64,000 nucleotides of DNA from Bombardia bombarda (taxonomy: Eukaryota; Ascomycota; Sordariomycetes; Sordariales; Lasiosphaeriaceae). Positions 1-11,491 of this stretch are shown here, piece after piece. The translations under genes were made by a program, and so were the position numbers. The notes under the pieces are model-generated. The model saw only the letters and a program-made list of their open reading frames with translations, was not told the origin of the DNA and made no database searches. Position 1 is the first letter of the stretch. Each line of letters opens with the position of its first letter. Where the stretch lies: the NCBI GenBank assembly GCA_030512295.1, contig JAULSR010000002.1, positions 124,001-188,000 of the forward strand, given 5' to 3'.

Positions 1-323
1 CGGCATCCTCCTCTTCTTCCTCGGCTGCTCAGACGTCGACGTCATTGACGACTGTATCTTCCTCCTCTGAGCAAGCTGAAACAATCACCTCGGCGCGAGA
101 ACTCCCGACAACCACGACTTTGGCTGCACAATCGTCATCATCGTCCAGTTCCGAGGCCCCAAAGACCTCGGCCGCCGTGGCTGCATCTGTCAACTGCCGC
201 CAAACAGACTCAAGTCCGTACGCCACGACGCCGGCAGCCTGCTCCTCTGGCTTTCGCAGTTCAGCTTTTGTCTATTGGGTGACTCTGACCTCGGCGGTGG
301 GCGTGGCCGTCCTGTTGAGGTGA
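1..323 (+). CDS. 3' end of a Ser/Thr-rich, probably GPI-anchored cell-surface protein (partial)
   Basis: The frame is open from base 3 to the TGA at 321-323, so only about 106 C-terminal residues are present and the start lies outside the window. The visible part is very rich in Ser, Thr and Ala, with runs of up to seven Ser, as in heavily O-glycosylated stalks of fungal wall proteins. Two Cys follow, and the protein ends in a hydrophobic stretch (FVYWVTLTSAVGVAVLL) with a single Arg after it. That layout fits a GPI-attachment signal that is removed when the anchor is added; a C-terminal membrane anchor is the alternative. No catalytic domain is visible, so the activity of the missing N-terminal part is unknown. 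It converges on MSH5. Confidence 0.6.
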   Translation, partial: ASSSSSSAAQTSTSLTTVSSSSEQAETITSARELPTTTTLAAQSSSSSSSEAPKTSAAVAASVNCRQTDSSPYATTPAACSSGFRSSAFVYWVTLTSAVGVAVLLR

Positions 324-955
324 CTGTGAGTGTAAAATAATCTAAGAAGTTACCATGATGGATGGATGAATAGGTTGAGAGATGAATTTCATCTATCCGG
401 GCGCACGGGGTAATAATCATGATAAAGCTATTAATGAAATCACGGAGTTTGGGGGGGTTTGGTTATTTACCAAGGGCGCTGTATAAACATGTGAAAGAAT
501 ATACTACACATAGCATGCGATGGGCGCGATTTTTGGCGGAGAAAAGATATCATTACTGGTTAGGAGAGGGTCGGGGTGCTGCACTAGTAGTATAATGTGT
601 GATACCAATCTGAAGATAATGGGAATAAAGACTGGGACTCCGTCATGTTACCTAAGCTTCAAGAAGCTACCCTCTCCAAAACCTGTCAGCCATATCCTTA
701 CTTACCTCCTACTGCATTCTTACAGCGACCGGTGACTAGCTAATACAAGGCCTTTACAGTTTCTGGAAGCACAATTATCAGCTTTAATCCAAGCCTCGGG
801 TTTTTACAAAGAAGCAGAATCAATAATCTTATGCTACCAGCTCTCCCCAGCCTAAACCAGATGTCCATTGGTGACCATCCATCATACCCTAGCGGGAGCA
901 AAATAAGCCAAAGCAAGCCATCATATCACAAAGCACATAGTAGTAGCACGGGAGT
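324..955. other. Intergenic, between two converging 3' ends
   Basis: This stretch lies between the stop of the plus-strand Ser/Thr-rich gene and the stop of minus-strand MSH5. It is expected to hold both 3' untranslated regions. I see no coding frame, RNA gene or repeat that I can support. Confidence 0.6.
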
Positions 956-3900
956 CTACAGCTCCATATACACATCATCCTTTTCCCAATTTCTATCCTC
1001 ATCGTCAACCGACAAGATATTCCTAAGCAGTTCCCGGATGTCTTTAGCCTCCCCCAGCTCAGAAACATCCACTGCCAAAAACCTCCTGGCAATCAGCTCC
1101 GCTTTCCGCAACTCCTCGACGTCTTCGTCTGTGTCATCCCTGAACGCCTCCTCGAGATCCTCATTTCTTGATTGCATGAGCACGAGGTCCGCCGCTCGTT
1201 CCACAACCTCCCTCTCCACCCCATTGATGGCAGCGCACATTGTTCCGAGGCTGGATGTGCCTCGACCCGATACAAGCCGAAACAAGAACGTAATATAGTC
1301 TTGCGGGTCCTGAGCATCCGCGTTCATACGAAAGTCCATGTGTGCTAATGCCACACCGCTCTCGGCCTTGATCAGCCCCGTAGTGAACAGCTCATGAAAA
1401 TGTGTGCCAACGAGGATCTTGGGCCTATTCACACCAAAATGGAGGAAGTTGACAAGAACGGCTGCGAGAAGAGCCGCGCCGGTTTCTGCCGTCGTACCCT
1501 TGCCAAACTCGTCTATGAGAATCAAGCTCCGCCGGGTGGCAAAGTTCATAGAGAAGGCCATCTGCTTCAGGTCGATTAGGAAAGCGCTTTCGTCGTCCAC
1601 TCCGCTCTCACGTGTGGCAATTCTGGTCAGAATGCGGTCAGTCACCCCGATGGTGGCGCTCGTGGCAGGAACGTAGCTCCCGATATGAGCCAAGTGTACG
1701 ATGATAGCAACCTGCTTCATATATATGCTCTTTCCAGAATTGTTTGGGCCGGTTAAGATTAGCATGCACGGCTGTGTCTCGTTGTCGTTCATGGAGACGC
1801 GGCTTTGTCCCGAGCCACGAGCGCCAGGTCCACCTGTAAGGTTACAGTCGTTGGGGATGAAGGATGATACGACGAGCTCCTGGAGTGGATGACGGCCGTC
1901 TTTGATGTCCATGATATTCTTGTCTGTCATTTGCGGCGCTGTCCATTGATGTTTTTCTGCCGCCAAAGCCAGTGCAAGTAGGCTATCCAATTCCCCAAGC
2001 AGAACTGAAGCCTTAACCAGTACAGCCTCGTATTCCATGACTACCGCCGAAAGCTCCATAATAATATGAATCTCCTCCTCTATATGTGAAATCAGTTGTT
2101 CAAATTCCTGGACACTCCTGAGGGGAAAAGGGGGGAAAGTGCCATTAGTATACCACACTTACCAATAATCCGGGAAGGCAAGTCTCCATACTGTTCATCA
2201 AGAATTCTCATAACGTGAGTTTTGTAATAAACCATATCGTCCTTGACAAATATTACTTCCCAGTCGTCGCCCTCGATGTCTCGTCCGTCGTACACCCCCT
2301 TCCAGTCTTTGGGTCAAGAATAACGGCAAGGAGAAATCCCAGCTCTGGAAATATGGTGCAATGTTGGATGCATCTCGCAGCCCATCTGGGTACCTCTCTT
2401 TCTATACCCTCCTTTATATTAGGCAACATATGGTATACTTCACCAAACTCTTGTTTCAGCTCATCTAGTCTCTCACTGGCACCTGGAAAGATCTCTGTAT
2501 GACCGACATCTTTCGAGAGCTTAAAGTCAATTGTATTCATGATCATCTCGCCAATTGTTAGAATACACTGTGAGTCAATATTGTGGTATATCTGTTAATA
2601 TCATTGATTAGGAGATCAGTTAGATAGCCAGAGTGCAATAAATGGCAGCCATAGTGTTTTGCCATTTTCTTACCTTTGAGAAGATTGTCACCTCTACACC
2701 ACCTTCGAGGGACATGATAGCTTCCTTAAGCCGAGTAGAAACCATGGTAAATCGTAGCAGAGCCCTCCAGTCACCCAGTCGAATGGATAGTTGTCCTCTG
2801 AGCCGATCCGTGCCTTTTTTCACACGAAGAAGTGGAGCTCTCACATTCTTGATCTTTTGCAGTTGCTTCCGAATCGCTTCTACCGCCTCGTTGTTCTCAG
2901 GTCGAAGGAGCACGGCTATCGTTCTCTGTCGCTCCCGAATCAACCCGAGATCGGTGGTAGGGCGAAACAGCATCTGGCGAATATTCGCCTTTCCCTCTGC
3001 TGTTCCTGCCAGAGCTTGAAGAAGTGCACATATCGATAGTCTCTCCTTTGCATTCGGTTCTAAGGTGCTTGCATTCTGGACTTGCGGGTTTGGGTGGTGC
3101 TCAGATCGCATGATCTGAAGTGAAATTAGAGCGTCGGCGCTGACTATCAACGAGCTCTTTGGCGTGTTCATCTTGATTGACCTGACCTGGAATGAGATGG
3201 GCGCGTCCGCGTCAGGAGCGAGACATTCCGCTGTTCGACGACGAGCAAGGTCGCCCAAGACAGCACCTGCACACCCAATGGAGGTGTGACTATCGAGATT
3301 GACGCTCTCGGCAAGGTGCATCAGCTTGCTGTGATTTGAAGAGTTGAAGCAGTGCGCTGCTGCGTCCTCTTGGGCGGGAAGCACCTCTACAGGGTCTGGC
3401 ACCGAAGATTCTGAATCTATCCTGACAAGTGCTTCCTTGCTCGCATCATAGTCGAAATGCGCAGCAGAGAGATGACGTAGAATATGAGAGCCTTGCAACG
3501 CGCTGTTTGACCTGTCCTCGTCGATTCGCTGTGCATCTTTCTCGAGAAGCTCGACCAGGGTACTGGGCGCTCGATTTGGTATCAGAATTGTCGTCGGCTG
3601 CACACGGAATACAACAGTTTCAACGGCCTCAATGCCACCCATGGCTGTGTCTTCTTCGATGAATAACGTTTCGTCGGCCACGATGTAGAAGGCGCACCCA
3701 ACCCTGCCGTCCTTGTCCATATCTAGTGCCATGATGACCTCATTCAACATATCCGGGTCACTGGTGGTTCCTCTCTCAATATTTGGTCGGTCGTAATTTG
3801 ACCAAATGTTGTGTCGTGCAGTCTCGGATCTTTGACTCTCTGATAACACTGGCGGTGTGCTCCGAAAAAGAGGAGGGGCTCCTGCCATTACCGGGAGAGA

Positions 3901-4494
3901 CGGCGACTTGGACGCGGATATCCTTTGCCTTGGCCATGGCGAGGGAGATGATAAGTTGAAAGAGCTACTTTCAGATAGTGCTGAGAACGAGCGAAGGTCG
4001 CCTGAGCGTATGGAAGACTGACTGGGCGTGCCAAAGCGCTCCGTAGATGCGAATGCAGAGGTTTGTTGTGCGTTGAAAAAGAGAGGGGAAGAGGAACTAA
4101 TGGGAAAGTCGTGTTGTCCGCTGGTGCTGGGATATTGGAAGAAGAGCGAGTGATTGCCACCATAGGAGCGTAAGCCTCGGGATAGGGGCGTAGGCGTCTG
4201 GCAATATGTTTCAGATGCATGTGATGAGAAGAAATCCTCCGGTCGTGGCTGAGTAGGAGAGAAGTAAGGAGAGCTTGAATATTTGGAGGACGTGGCGGAA
4301 TTGAGCGGATATCCAGAAGAACAAAGATGAGAAGGTTGATGTCCTGGTGTATCTGATCCCGACGAAAGGAAATCAGAGGATCCATCGGAGCTTTTTGGGG
4401 AGGGCAAACGGGAACCATGAGAATAGACGGTGCTGGCTCTGCTTGCCCTACTGGCAGTTTTGCTGGGCTTGCTTGCTCTGCTCTTGGAGTCCAT
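956..4494 (-). CDS. MSH5: MutS protein homologue 5 (meiotic crossover factor), with an apparent 1-base frameshift
   Basis: MSH5 pairs with MSH4 as a sliding clamp that stabilises recombination intermediates and promotes meiotic crossovers; it does not repair mismatches. Exons are 4494-2674, 2591-2163 and 2079-956. The first about 240 residues are Ser/Pro-rich and low in complexity, followed by the MutS core and lever regions, then the ATPase domain with Walker A GPNNSGKS (about residue 861) and Walker B LILIDEFGKGT. DEFGKGT is the MSH5 form; MSH4 carries DELGRGT. Exon 2 breaks frame in a run of five C (2295-2299, G on the coding strand). One more base would join LDPKTGRG to VYDGRDIEG, as the family requires, and give about 1124 residues. 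The acceptor of intron 2 is the distal AG at 2081-2080, the only one that keeps phase and family spacing. The start is the first ATG (GCCATGG). Whether the gene is functional depends on that missing base. Confidence 0.85.
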
Positions 4495-5121
4495 GGCTGC
4501 TACAACGCTCGTCAACCCAGCGCCTGCTGCAGTACAGTCGATTCGATGACGAGCTTTGGGATCTTAGTTCTACGCTCATCTGGACTTGTCAGGGAATATC
4601 GTGCAGAGCGCCAAAGGTCTGACCATGTATTTCTGAAAGAGTAGATGGTCGATCGGGCTCTATAGCGCGGCAGTTGTGGCATTGATTCGAAAAGCTATAC
4701 TTAAGAGTGCATTTAGGTATGTAGGTAGAAAATACCACATGTCAACATGCCCGGCTTCACCAGCACGTAGGTAGCCATTTGTTTGAGATGAAGAGGCTGG
4801 AAGACAAGAGGCATTCCGCGAGCAAGCGTGCCAAAGCGTCCGGGCGCTCCTGCCTCCTCTGGCCTGTTCGATGCATTTCAAATCCATGATGCAGAAATAC
4901 ATTTAGGCAAGTGCAAGCCTTACATCCTTGTATGGAAAGAGCGACTCAGAAATGTATTCACCAGCCGCAAGTATCAATACGCCACACAAGGCATCACGAT
5001 AACAAAAAAGGTGGACAGCTACCAACGGTATATTCAACACCCGTGTCAACATAAGTGATGGCGAAAACGTGGTGTTCTGAATCTGACCCGAGCGAAAGGA
5101 GGCACCGGTAGGCCGCTCCCC
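4495..5121. other. Intergenic, upstream of MSH5 and downstream of EMC5
   Basis: This interval should contain the MSH5 promoter and the 3' end of EMC5. Short frames on both strands show no family resemblance. I see no RNA gene or notable repeat. Confidence 0.5.
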
Positions 5122-5651
5122 TTATTGCGCACCAGCACCAGCACTAGCCCCAAGTCTTTCGCCCCCGTTCTTCACCCAGTCAGCAAACTCCTTGCGCTGC
5201 TTGCGAATATCGATGAAGCCCGGCCTCGTCTCCAGGAACCTAAACGGGTTGCCGATGTAGTCCCTGCTGACCTCCCCGCTGCTGTCGATGAAGCCTTCCT
5301 CCCCTTCCCGCTCAACCTTGCCCGCCCAGACGCGCCATTGGATCGGTCTCAGCGGGCGGGTGTTAAGGACGAGCCCGAGGAGGATGACTAGGGTCGCGAC
5401 AACGGTCTCGACGGCAATGTCAATGGGCAGGGTCGCGACGGCTGGAGATGGCGATGTCAGGGCGGCTGTGGAGGCTCGGAGCGATTGCAGGGCTGAATGC
5501 TCTTGGGCGGAATAGCAGCTGTTGTTTTTGGGAGGGGCATGTGTTAGAAGACGGTAGGTTTGACTGGACGCGTCAGGCGAGAGGAATGAACTTACGCATG
5601 CGCAAGCAAAAGACCGCCGAAAACGGTGATGGATTTGGATATCCACGTCAT
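5122..5651 (-). CDS. EMC5: ER membrane protein complex subunit 5
   Basis: EMC5 is a small subunit of the ER membrane complex, which inserts tail-anchored and multipass proteins into the ER membrane; animal members are also called MMGT1. Exons are 5651-5596 and 5518-5122, giving 150 residues, the usual size. Exon 1 encodes the first membrane helix (MTWISKSITVFGGLLLAHA), and the split codon GC|C restores AHACYSAQEHSAL. A second helix (residues about 57-77, DIAVETVVATLVILLGLVL) leads into the family signature RPIQWRVWAGKVEREGEEGF and then NPFRFLETRPGFIDIRKQRKEF. Donor GTAAGT and acceptor AACAACAG are canonical. The C-terminal Ala/Gly-rich tail is not conserved in my recollection of the family. 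Confidence 0.93.
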
Positions 5652-6476
5652 TGTGGAGGGGATAGCACAAGGGCAGGTTTCGGTACAGTTGCGACGGCGG
5701 GGTGAATGGGCGGGCGGGCTGTCCTTTGTAGCTTGAAGCTGGGAGCTTGATGGGTTGAAGGCGGTTGTAATGAGATGATGTCAGTTTAGTTGCATGGATG
5801 GTTCGATGGGCCGCTGGAGGAGGAGATTATGCAACTATCCGGGTAGATGCACTATTACACTAGACCTACACTGTAATAAGCCCGCCTCCAGAGCTAGAGC
5901 CACCCTGGCTCGAGCCTGGGTACGGATACCGCGGGCAGCGACAAATGCCAGACGCGGGATCGCTTCTTTGAAAGAGCAACAACACATCATCTCTCTTTTT
6001 CTTGTTCGCCCAAGGGCATCTGCCCCAATCTGACAAGAGATACAGACTAGTTCTAGCAGGTGTGTTGTTGGTACACAATATCATTCTTCTACTGGTGGTG
6101 CAGCATGGAACCGAAGCCACTCCCGCAAATCCCGAAATCACAACAAAGTACTATTAGTACCTATACTAAGTATCATCATCCACCCCGGGCCTTATGTTCT
6201 TTCTCTTTTCTGTGCATGTCCAAATGGAAAAACATAGGTAAATTCAAATAGAGCCGAAGTAACACTCCTGATCAAAACGCCTCCAACCACCATAAACACT
6301 AAGTACCACCGGGTCAATCTTCTTTATGTCAGCCAGCGTCGGCGAAATCCTCCAAAAAGAAAAGGCAAGAAAATACAGAAAAAGGCGCAAGCGTTTAAAT
6401 ACAATATCTATTTGTACATGATCAAACCATCCATATCTCCCTCGTCTCCCATCTCTTCTCACCCCCAACTCCCAAA
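5652..6476. other. Intergenic, EMC5 promoter and 3' flank of the HMG-box gene
   Basis: Both neighbours are on the minus strand, so this holds the EMC5 promoter and the HMG gene's 3' untranslated region. Frames here are short and show no recognisable protein. No repeat or RNA gene is evident. Confidence 0.5.
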
Positions 6477-8321
6477 TCAAGGCTCAGTCTTCTTTGGCGT
6501 AAAGTCAGCCCAGCTCATATCAAATTGCTCCGTCTCGGAGAGCTCCTCGCGATGCCACTCGTTGGCGCTGCCCTTCAAGATGTGCAGCTGATCAGGCGAC
6601 ATGAGGTCTTCAGGCCCGCCAAACAGCCCCTGCCCGTACTGGCCTTCGCCATCGCCGCCACCGCCAGTCGCAGTCGACGCCTGCTGCGTTGCTGTCGTCT
6701 GCCACGGCTGCTCGAGGTGGCTCCCGATGGTGCTGTTATCGAAAAACATGTTGAAGTTTCCGCCGCCAGCATCAAGCAGTCCGCCATCGTGTGATATCAA
6801 CGACGGATCGATCCGATGCTGGTGGTGGTGGTGGTGGTCGTAGCGCTGTGGCTGCTCAATCGACGTGTACCCGTGATATTGCTGGGCCAGATATCCCCCG
6901 TGCCCGCTGCCGCTGCCGCCCTGCTGGAATGCCAGGCTGGGGGACAGGGGCTTCTGCGGCGGGTGTATGAGGATGTCCTCGACCTGGGGCAAGTGCCTCG
7001 GCGCGCTGCGGACGTGTTGCTGTGCGTCATAGTATGAGTGGGCGGCCGGCAGATCGCGATGGTCGTACTGCGTCGGCACTGGCCTCCCGGGGTTGCTGAA
7101 GCTGAAGGTTGATCTGTCGTGGGGTTGCAGGCTCATGCCGTACATGTCGACGGGGTGGTGCATACCGCCGCCACCACCGCCGCTGCCGCCATAGATGGAG
7201 CGTGAGTTGTAATACTCGTCGTCGTAGTCCTCGTTGGGCGTCCTGGTGTTTGATCGGATCTGCGAGCCCGCCCTGGCGCCAGTGGCCCAGGCGTTGCCGT
7301 AGTCATCGAGGTCGGACCCGTCGCTATGGTCGAGCTTGCCCGCGTTGTACTTTGGCTTGTGCGGCTTGGACGGTGTGAACTTGTAGTCGGGATGTGCTTT
7401 TTGGTGGTTGTCGCGTTCCATTTCGGCCCAGGTTTTAAACTGCTCCCGCGTCTCCTCGGGCTCCAAGGGCCAGCTCATGCCACAGACCCGGGACACGACT
7501 TGATGGTTGTGCTGCGATGCCCACTCCTTGGCTTTGAGCTGGTACGCCTTTCGGTAAAGCATGAAGGCGTTCATGGGTCTTTTGACCCTGCCCGGGTTCT
7601 TGCCCATGTTGACCTCCTCCCGACGGACCTCGGACGATCGGTTCACATACGCCGCGATGTCGGCTACCTCGATCTCCTTGTCTACCTTGACAACACTCAT
7701 AGGCTCGGTGAGTTGCGGCACATTTTTGGCCGGCTTGGCCTTTTCTTTCTTCTTCTTGGAGACTGACTTCTCGACCCGAGAGCTTCGAGGCCCTAGGGTT
7801 TTGGAGCCGGAATTTCGATGGATGGTGTTGCCGCTTCGAGTCGTGATTATGTCTGAACCACGCGATGGTGTTGGGGGTGACGTTGCTGGGGTGCTGTATG
7901 GCTGAAGTTTGTGTGTTAGAAATCCTCCCTCTTCCGTACAACTGTCGAGAGTCGAACACTTACTACTGGAACAGGGCCGTAAGGACTGTTGTCATTCAAG
8001 TGCATAGGTTGATAGCCTTGCTACACTGTATGTTAGCTGTTGCGTTCAATCCAAGTCCATGGTCTGGCGTCTCCCTACAAGCTGGTCACCGCCTCCGCGC
8101 TGTGAGTATTGCATGGTTTGTTCGAACCCCTGAGAGCGATGTGGCTGGGGCACTGGTGTTCCGTATCTCGACGTCGGTTGGGAATGAGCATGCGCCTGGA
8201 TGGAATCCATGGGTGTCTCTTGGGAGTAGTGCGCCGTGGAGTTATGTTGGATCAGATCGTTGAAACCGCCAGGGAGGGCATCAGTTTTGGAAAGGGCGGG
8301 CGAAAGCGGTTTATGGTCCAT
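6477..8321 (-). CDS. HMG-box (MATA_HMG type) transcription factor, Ste11/FMF-1-like
   Basis: This is a sequence-specific DNA-binding regulator acting in the nucleus. Exons are 8321-8079, 8020-7964 and 7901-6477, all joining in phase 0 for 574 residues. The HMG box lies at about residues 206-275: RVKRPMNAFMLYR, then NHQVVSRVCGMSW, ERDNHQKAHPDYKFTPSK. The NHQ..SR..G..W and YK(F/Y)TP pattern is closest in my memory to fission yeast Ste11 and its Neurospora (FMF-1) and Podospora (PaHMG5) counterparts, which control sexual development; this assignment is inference. A Lys-rich stretch (KKKKEKAKPAK) precedes the box and may be a nuclear signal. The rest is low complexity, with Gly, His and Gln runs. 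It is clearly not the classical MAT1-2-1 idiomorph context. The upstream region is 3.2 kb long, which suggests complex control. Confidence 0.82.
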
Positions 8322-8552
8322 GTCCCCTAGGCTCGCTCTTCTGAGTTACTAAAGCTCTTGGGGTTGGGAACCTCTTTCTCTAACTGGCTGAAGGCGTGTT
8401 TCAACTGCCAGATGGAAGCAGGTATCGACCTTTTCTTCTGATGGCAATCGTCTGGAATGGCCGAACTTGCAAGGTGATGATGGGCAGGTATTATGTATGA
8501 GGTACCTGGATGATGTAAATCTGGGAACCGGTGTCAGGACGGTTACTTCGGC

Positions 8553-8575
8553 CTCTCTCTCTCTCTCTCTCTTTC
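8553..8575. repeat. CT dinucleotide tract
   Basis: An almost perfect run of CT, ending in TTTC, lies about 230 bases upstream of the HMG-box start codon. It reads as GA on the sense strand of that gene and could be in its leader or core promoter. Confidence 0.85.
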
Positions 8576-9283
8576 TGTTCCCCTCTATCTCTTTCTCTCC
8601 TTCCCTTGCCGATGATTATTTGCACAGGTTACGAGGACCAGGACGGCTATTTGCAGGAGACCAGCTTACCAGCTTCGATATGGATGCTGCGTCTTCACGA
8701 TGCTGAACCCCAGTCTTCTCCGCAGATGCCGAAAGGATGGCCGTGGTGGTTTGGCCCCTAGCTGCACTCTTCCTTGATGGCTATGCCTTAGACTGCTGTT
8801 CACGCAGACCGACAGACCTTTTGGAGCGCTCTGGTTGGAGGTGGCAGTGAGTGAGGCTGCCAGCGCTGAGTCTCCCAGGGCGACGGTGCCTCTCTTTTCC
8901 TTTGTCCGGACTTCAACGGCAAAGAGAAGGAGGGACAGCGGGGTGGCCTGCGCTTGACAGGCTGTTGTCTGCTCTCTTGTGAATGAACGTAACGGACGGG
9001 CTTTGTCTCAGGTAGAATTCTGGACGGTCTGGAAGAAGACAAGACGTGGGCATGGTCTTCTATTTGTATTCTCTTTATTAACGGACTAAGACTGGAGTCG
9101 TCCTGCTCGCGTCTAAGCTTGGTCTGTTTACCGGATTCGGAGGCTATCCAGATCCAGGAGCAGCAATCTGCGGGACGATGGGCAACAGCTAGCCCCAAAA
9201 TCCCCAGAAACTAGGTACAGAGCCGCGTTCCGCCCTCTGCTGGGTTCGCACCACCGCATGACTATGACCGGAGACAGCAAACC

Positions 9284-9335
9284 GAGAGAGACACAGAGAG
9301 AGAGAGAGGGAGAGAGAGAGAGAGAAAGAGAGGAG
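9284..9335. repeat. GA-rich simple repeat
   Basis: An imperfect GA tract of about 50 bases, interrupted by CAC and GGG. It is complementary to the CT tract at 8553-8575, so a transcript crossing both could fold back on itself. Confidence 0.85.
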
Positions 9336-10260
9336 AGGATGTGCCCGGGCCTCCCGACTGGCTGTCCTGGTCGAGCCTCCAGAGGGGCTCTGCAACTGCT
9401 ATTGGCAAGCCATGATGTTAGCCATTCAGACCGGTTTGGCCGGTACATGGATTGACTCTCTGCCCTAACAGCCCTTCAAACGGACTGCGTATCTGGGGGG
9501 TTCCTGGGAAAATGATGAGAATCTGTAGCTCCCGCGGGTTCACGCAGTGGAGCGCCAGTATTCCGCAGCCATCCATCCCGATGTCGTCTGCTTCTGAAAT
9601 CCCACGCCAAGAGTTGCGTGGCCGTCTGTTTTATTTCCCTTCTCTTATTTTTGGGACATTGGCAGGTTGACACATGGAGGTACCGTAGGTCGGTGTGTTC
9701 AGTGGTCGGCAATGGAATGTGTGGAATGTGCGCGGCAGCTTCCCGGAAGCGGCAACCACCATCAACCACCACATGGGCGCACTTGCCAATTGCCCCATGG
9801 CTCGCTGGGTGGCTTGCGTTCCTTTGACCAGAATTGACCAATCCGGGCTCTCAGGCATTTATGTCGATTCGCCCATCACCACCTTTCCCCGTCTCGCCCA
9901 CTCACATGACTGTTCGATGATGCAGCCTGCGGTAGTGTGATCGTCCCGATCGCTGTTTGCCCAGGGAGTACCGCCTCGGTACCCTCTCCCGTCTTCCCCT
10001 CAAGCCTCCGCTGCTGCTCCTCCTCCCTTCCTCCCCGCTCAAGCCCTACCTACCTACCGTACTTTTACCTGGGTATTACCCATTTTAGGGTGCTGCTCTG
10101 TGGCCTTAGGCATGTGCCGACCGAAAGCATCCATCCATCCAAAACCGGAACCAAATACCACCCTAGAAAAAACCTCGGGCGCTTGCATGGTGGCCGATGT
10201 AGCTGGTGGTCTGCGACTGTTTGGACATCGCTCGTACTGCAAGGCGGCCGCAGAGTGACG

Positions 10261-10289
10261 CTGGCTGCTGGCTGCTGGCTGCTGGCTGG
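10261..10289. repeat. Four-copy heptamer tandem repeat (CTGGCTG)
   Basis: The unit CTGGCTG is repeated four times without interruption in non-coding DNA. No role is evident. Confidence 0.85.
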
Positions 10290-11491
10290 GACAGGGCAGG
10301 TTGGAGAATGGAGTCAGTCCCTGGCAGATGCAGCATTGAGGCTTTGATTGACCGCCCAAACAACGAGGATTGTAGTTTCCCTCTCGCTGGCGCTTTCTTT
10401 TTACTTCTTTATTTTGTCCTGAAAGAGCGCACAGAATCACTTGTTTCCTTCTGTTGTTGTCTAGCTAATTATAGCGCGCTGCTATAAAGGGCCTTATTTG
10501 TAGTGTTGTTCTGCCATGTTCTATCCAAGGCGAAAGAAAAAGAAGGATAAGGGAAAAGGGGCAATCATGAATCCGGGCTAACAGTAGCGAGAGAAAAAGG
10601 TTGAGTGGAGGTGGTGTGCTGTGCAAGTCTTCCGCCTCACCTCCATGTCCTGCCCAAACTCTTCCGCTACTTTTTGCCATTTGCTACGGCATGGTGCAGG
10701 AACCCAAGGCACCCAGCTATCTTCATCCCGCATCGGGCAACCACCAATATATCAAGCTCAGACCAGGTGTTCCTGGTAGTGACTGCATCTAGCAAGCATG
10801 ACAGATCATCTGTCAAAGGGTCCTTGCCGTTAGCTCAGGGGCCCACGACAGCCTGGAAAAGCCTGTCAACCTTCAGCATCGACCGGGGATCATGCAAATC
10901 CTACCCGGCAATCCCACGAAATTGCACCATCTACTCGCCATGCTAATGGTATAAGACTGTCTGAACTGAATCTGACATGTTATATCGCTGTTCAGCCTAC
11001 CTTAGGTAGGTTTGTTCCCGGCGGGGCGTGCGTGTTCTTGTCATCAGTCCAGCATTTGCCCAAGGTAACTAACCAATGACTCCTTGATCAATGTCATGTA
11101 CTTTAAGGAATTATCTGTTATACTACCTCTTGCCTGTACAGTATTGGTACATACATCAGGCTTGGGTTTAAATGCCCATATGCCCGGGTCCTCTCGTTAA
11201 GTTTGCCCGGACGCCCCCATCTATCCCATCACAAGAAGCATAACCCGTCGCATCAAGACCTCACCCTCGTTTACCACCATGAGGCCCTGGAAGCGGAATC
11301 AAAAACCACCCATACTCCGTTTCCACTAGCCGAGAGCAGCTAGAATACAGTTCCGCTGGGTCCGGAAACTCCTCTACTATCAACCCACCCATCATGTCCA
11401 TGACGGTTTTTATTAACCTTCGGTTCTCGGTCATGAGCTAATGAATATACAGCTATGCCAGCCTCTCATCATAGGTAGGTTACCCCAGTTT

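Larger units (their letters stand above)
8322..11491. other. Long gene-free region upstream of the HMG-box gene
   Basis: About 3.2 kb separate the HMG-box gene start from the stop of the PHD gene, both on the minus strand. It holds a CT tract (8553-8575), a complementary GA tract (9284-9335) and a heptamer repeat (10261-10289), plus several AGGTA/TACCT-type short motifs. No frame resembles a known protein. A long 5' leader or large promoter of the HMG gene is the likeliest content; fission yeast ste11 also has a very long leader. Confidence 0.5.

Noticed and set aside
2163..2591. A second frameshift in MSH5 at intron 2
   Set aside because: The phase mismatch came from choosing the strong proximal acceptor; the distal AG at 2081-2080 restores phase and family spacing.
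956..4494. Assignment of the MutS protein as MSH4
   Set aside because: The Walker B region reads DEFGKGT, the MSH5 form; MSH4 has DELGRGT.
6477..8321. HMG-box gene as part of the mating-type locus
   Set aside because: No alpha-box gene, SLA2 or APN2 neighbours are present, and the box pattern fits Ste11-like proteins better than MAT1-2-1.
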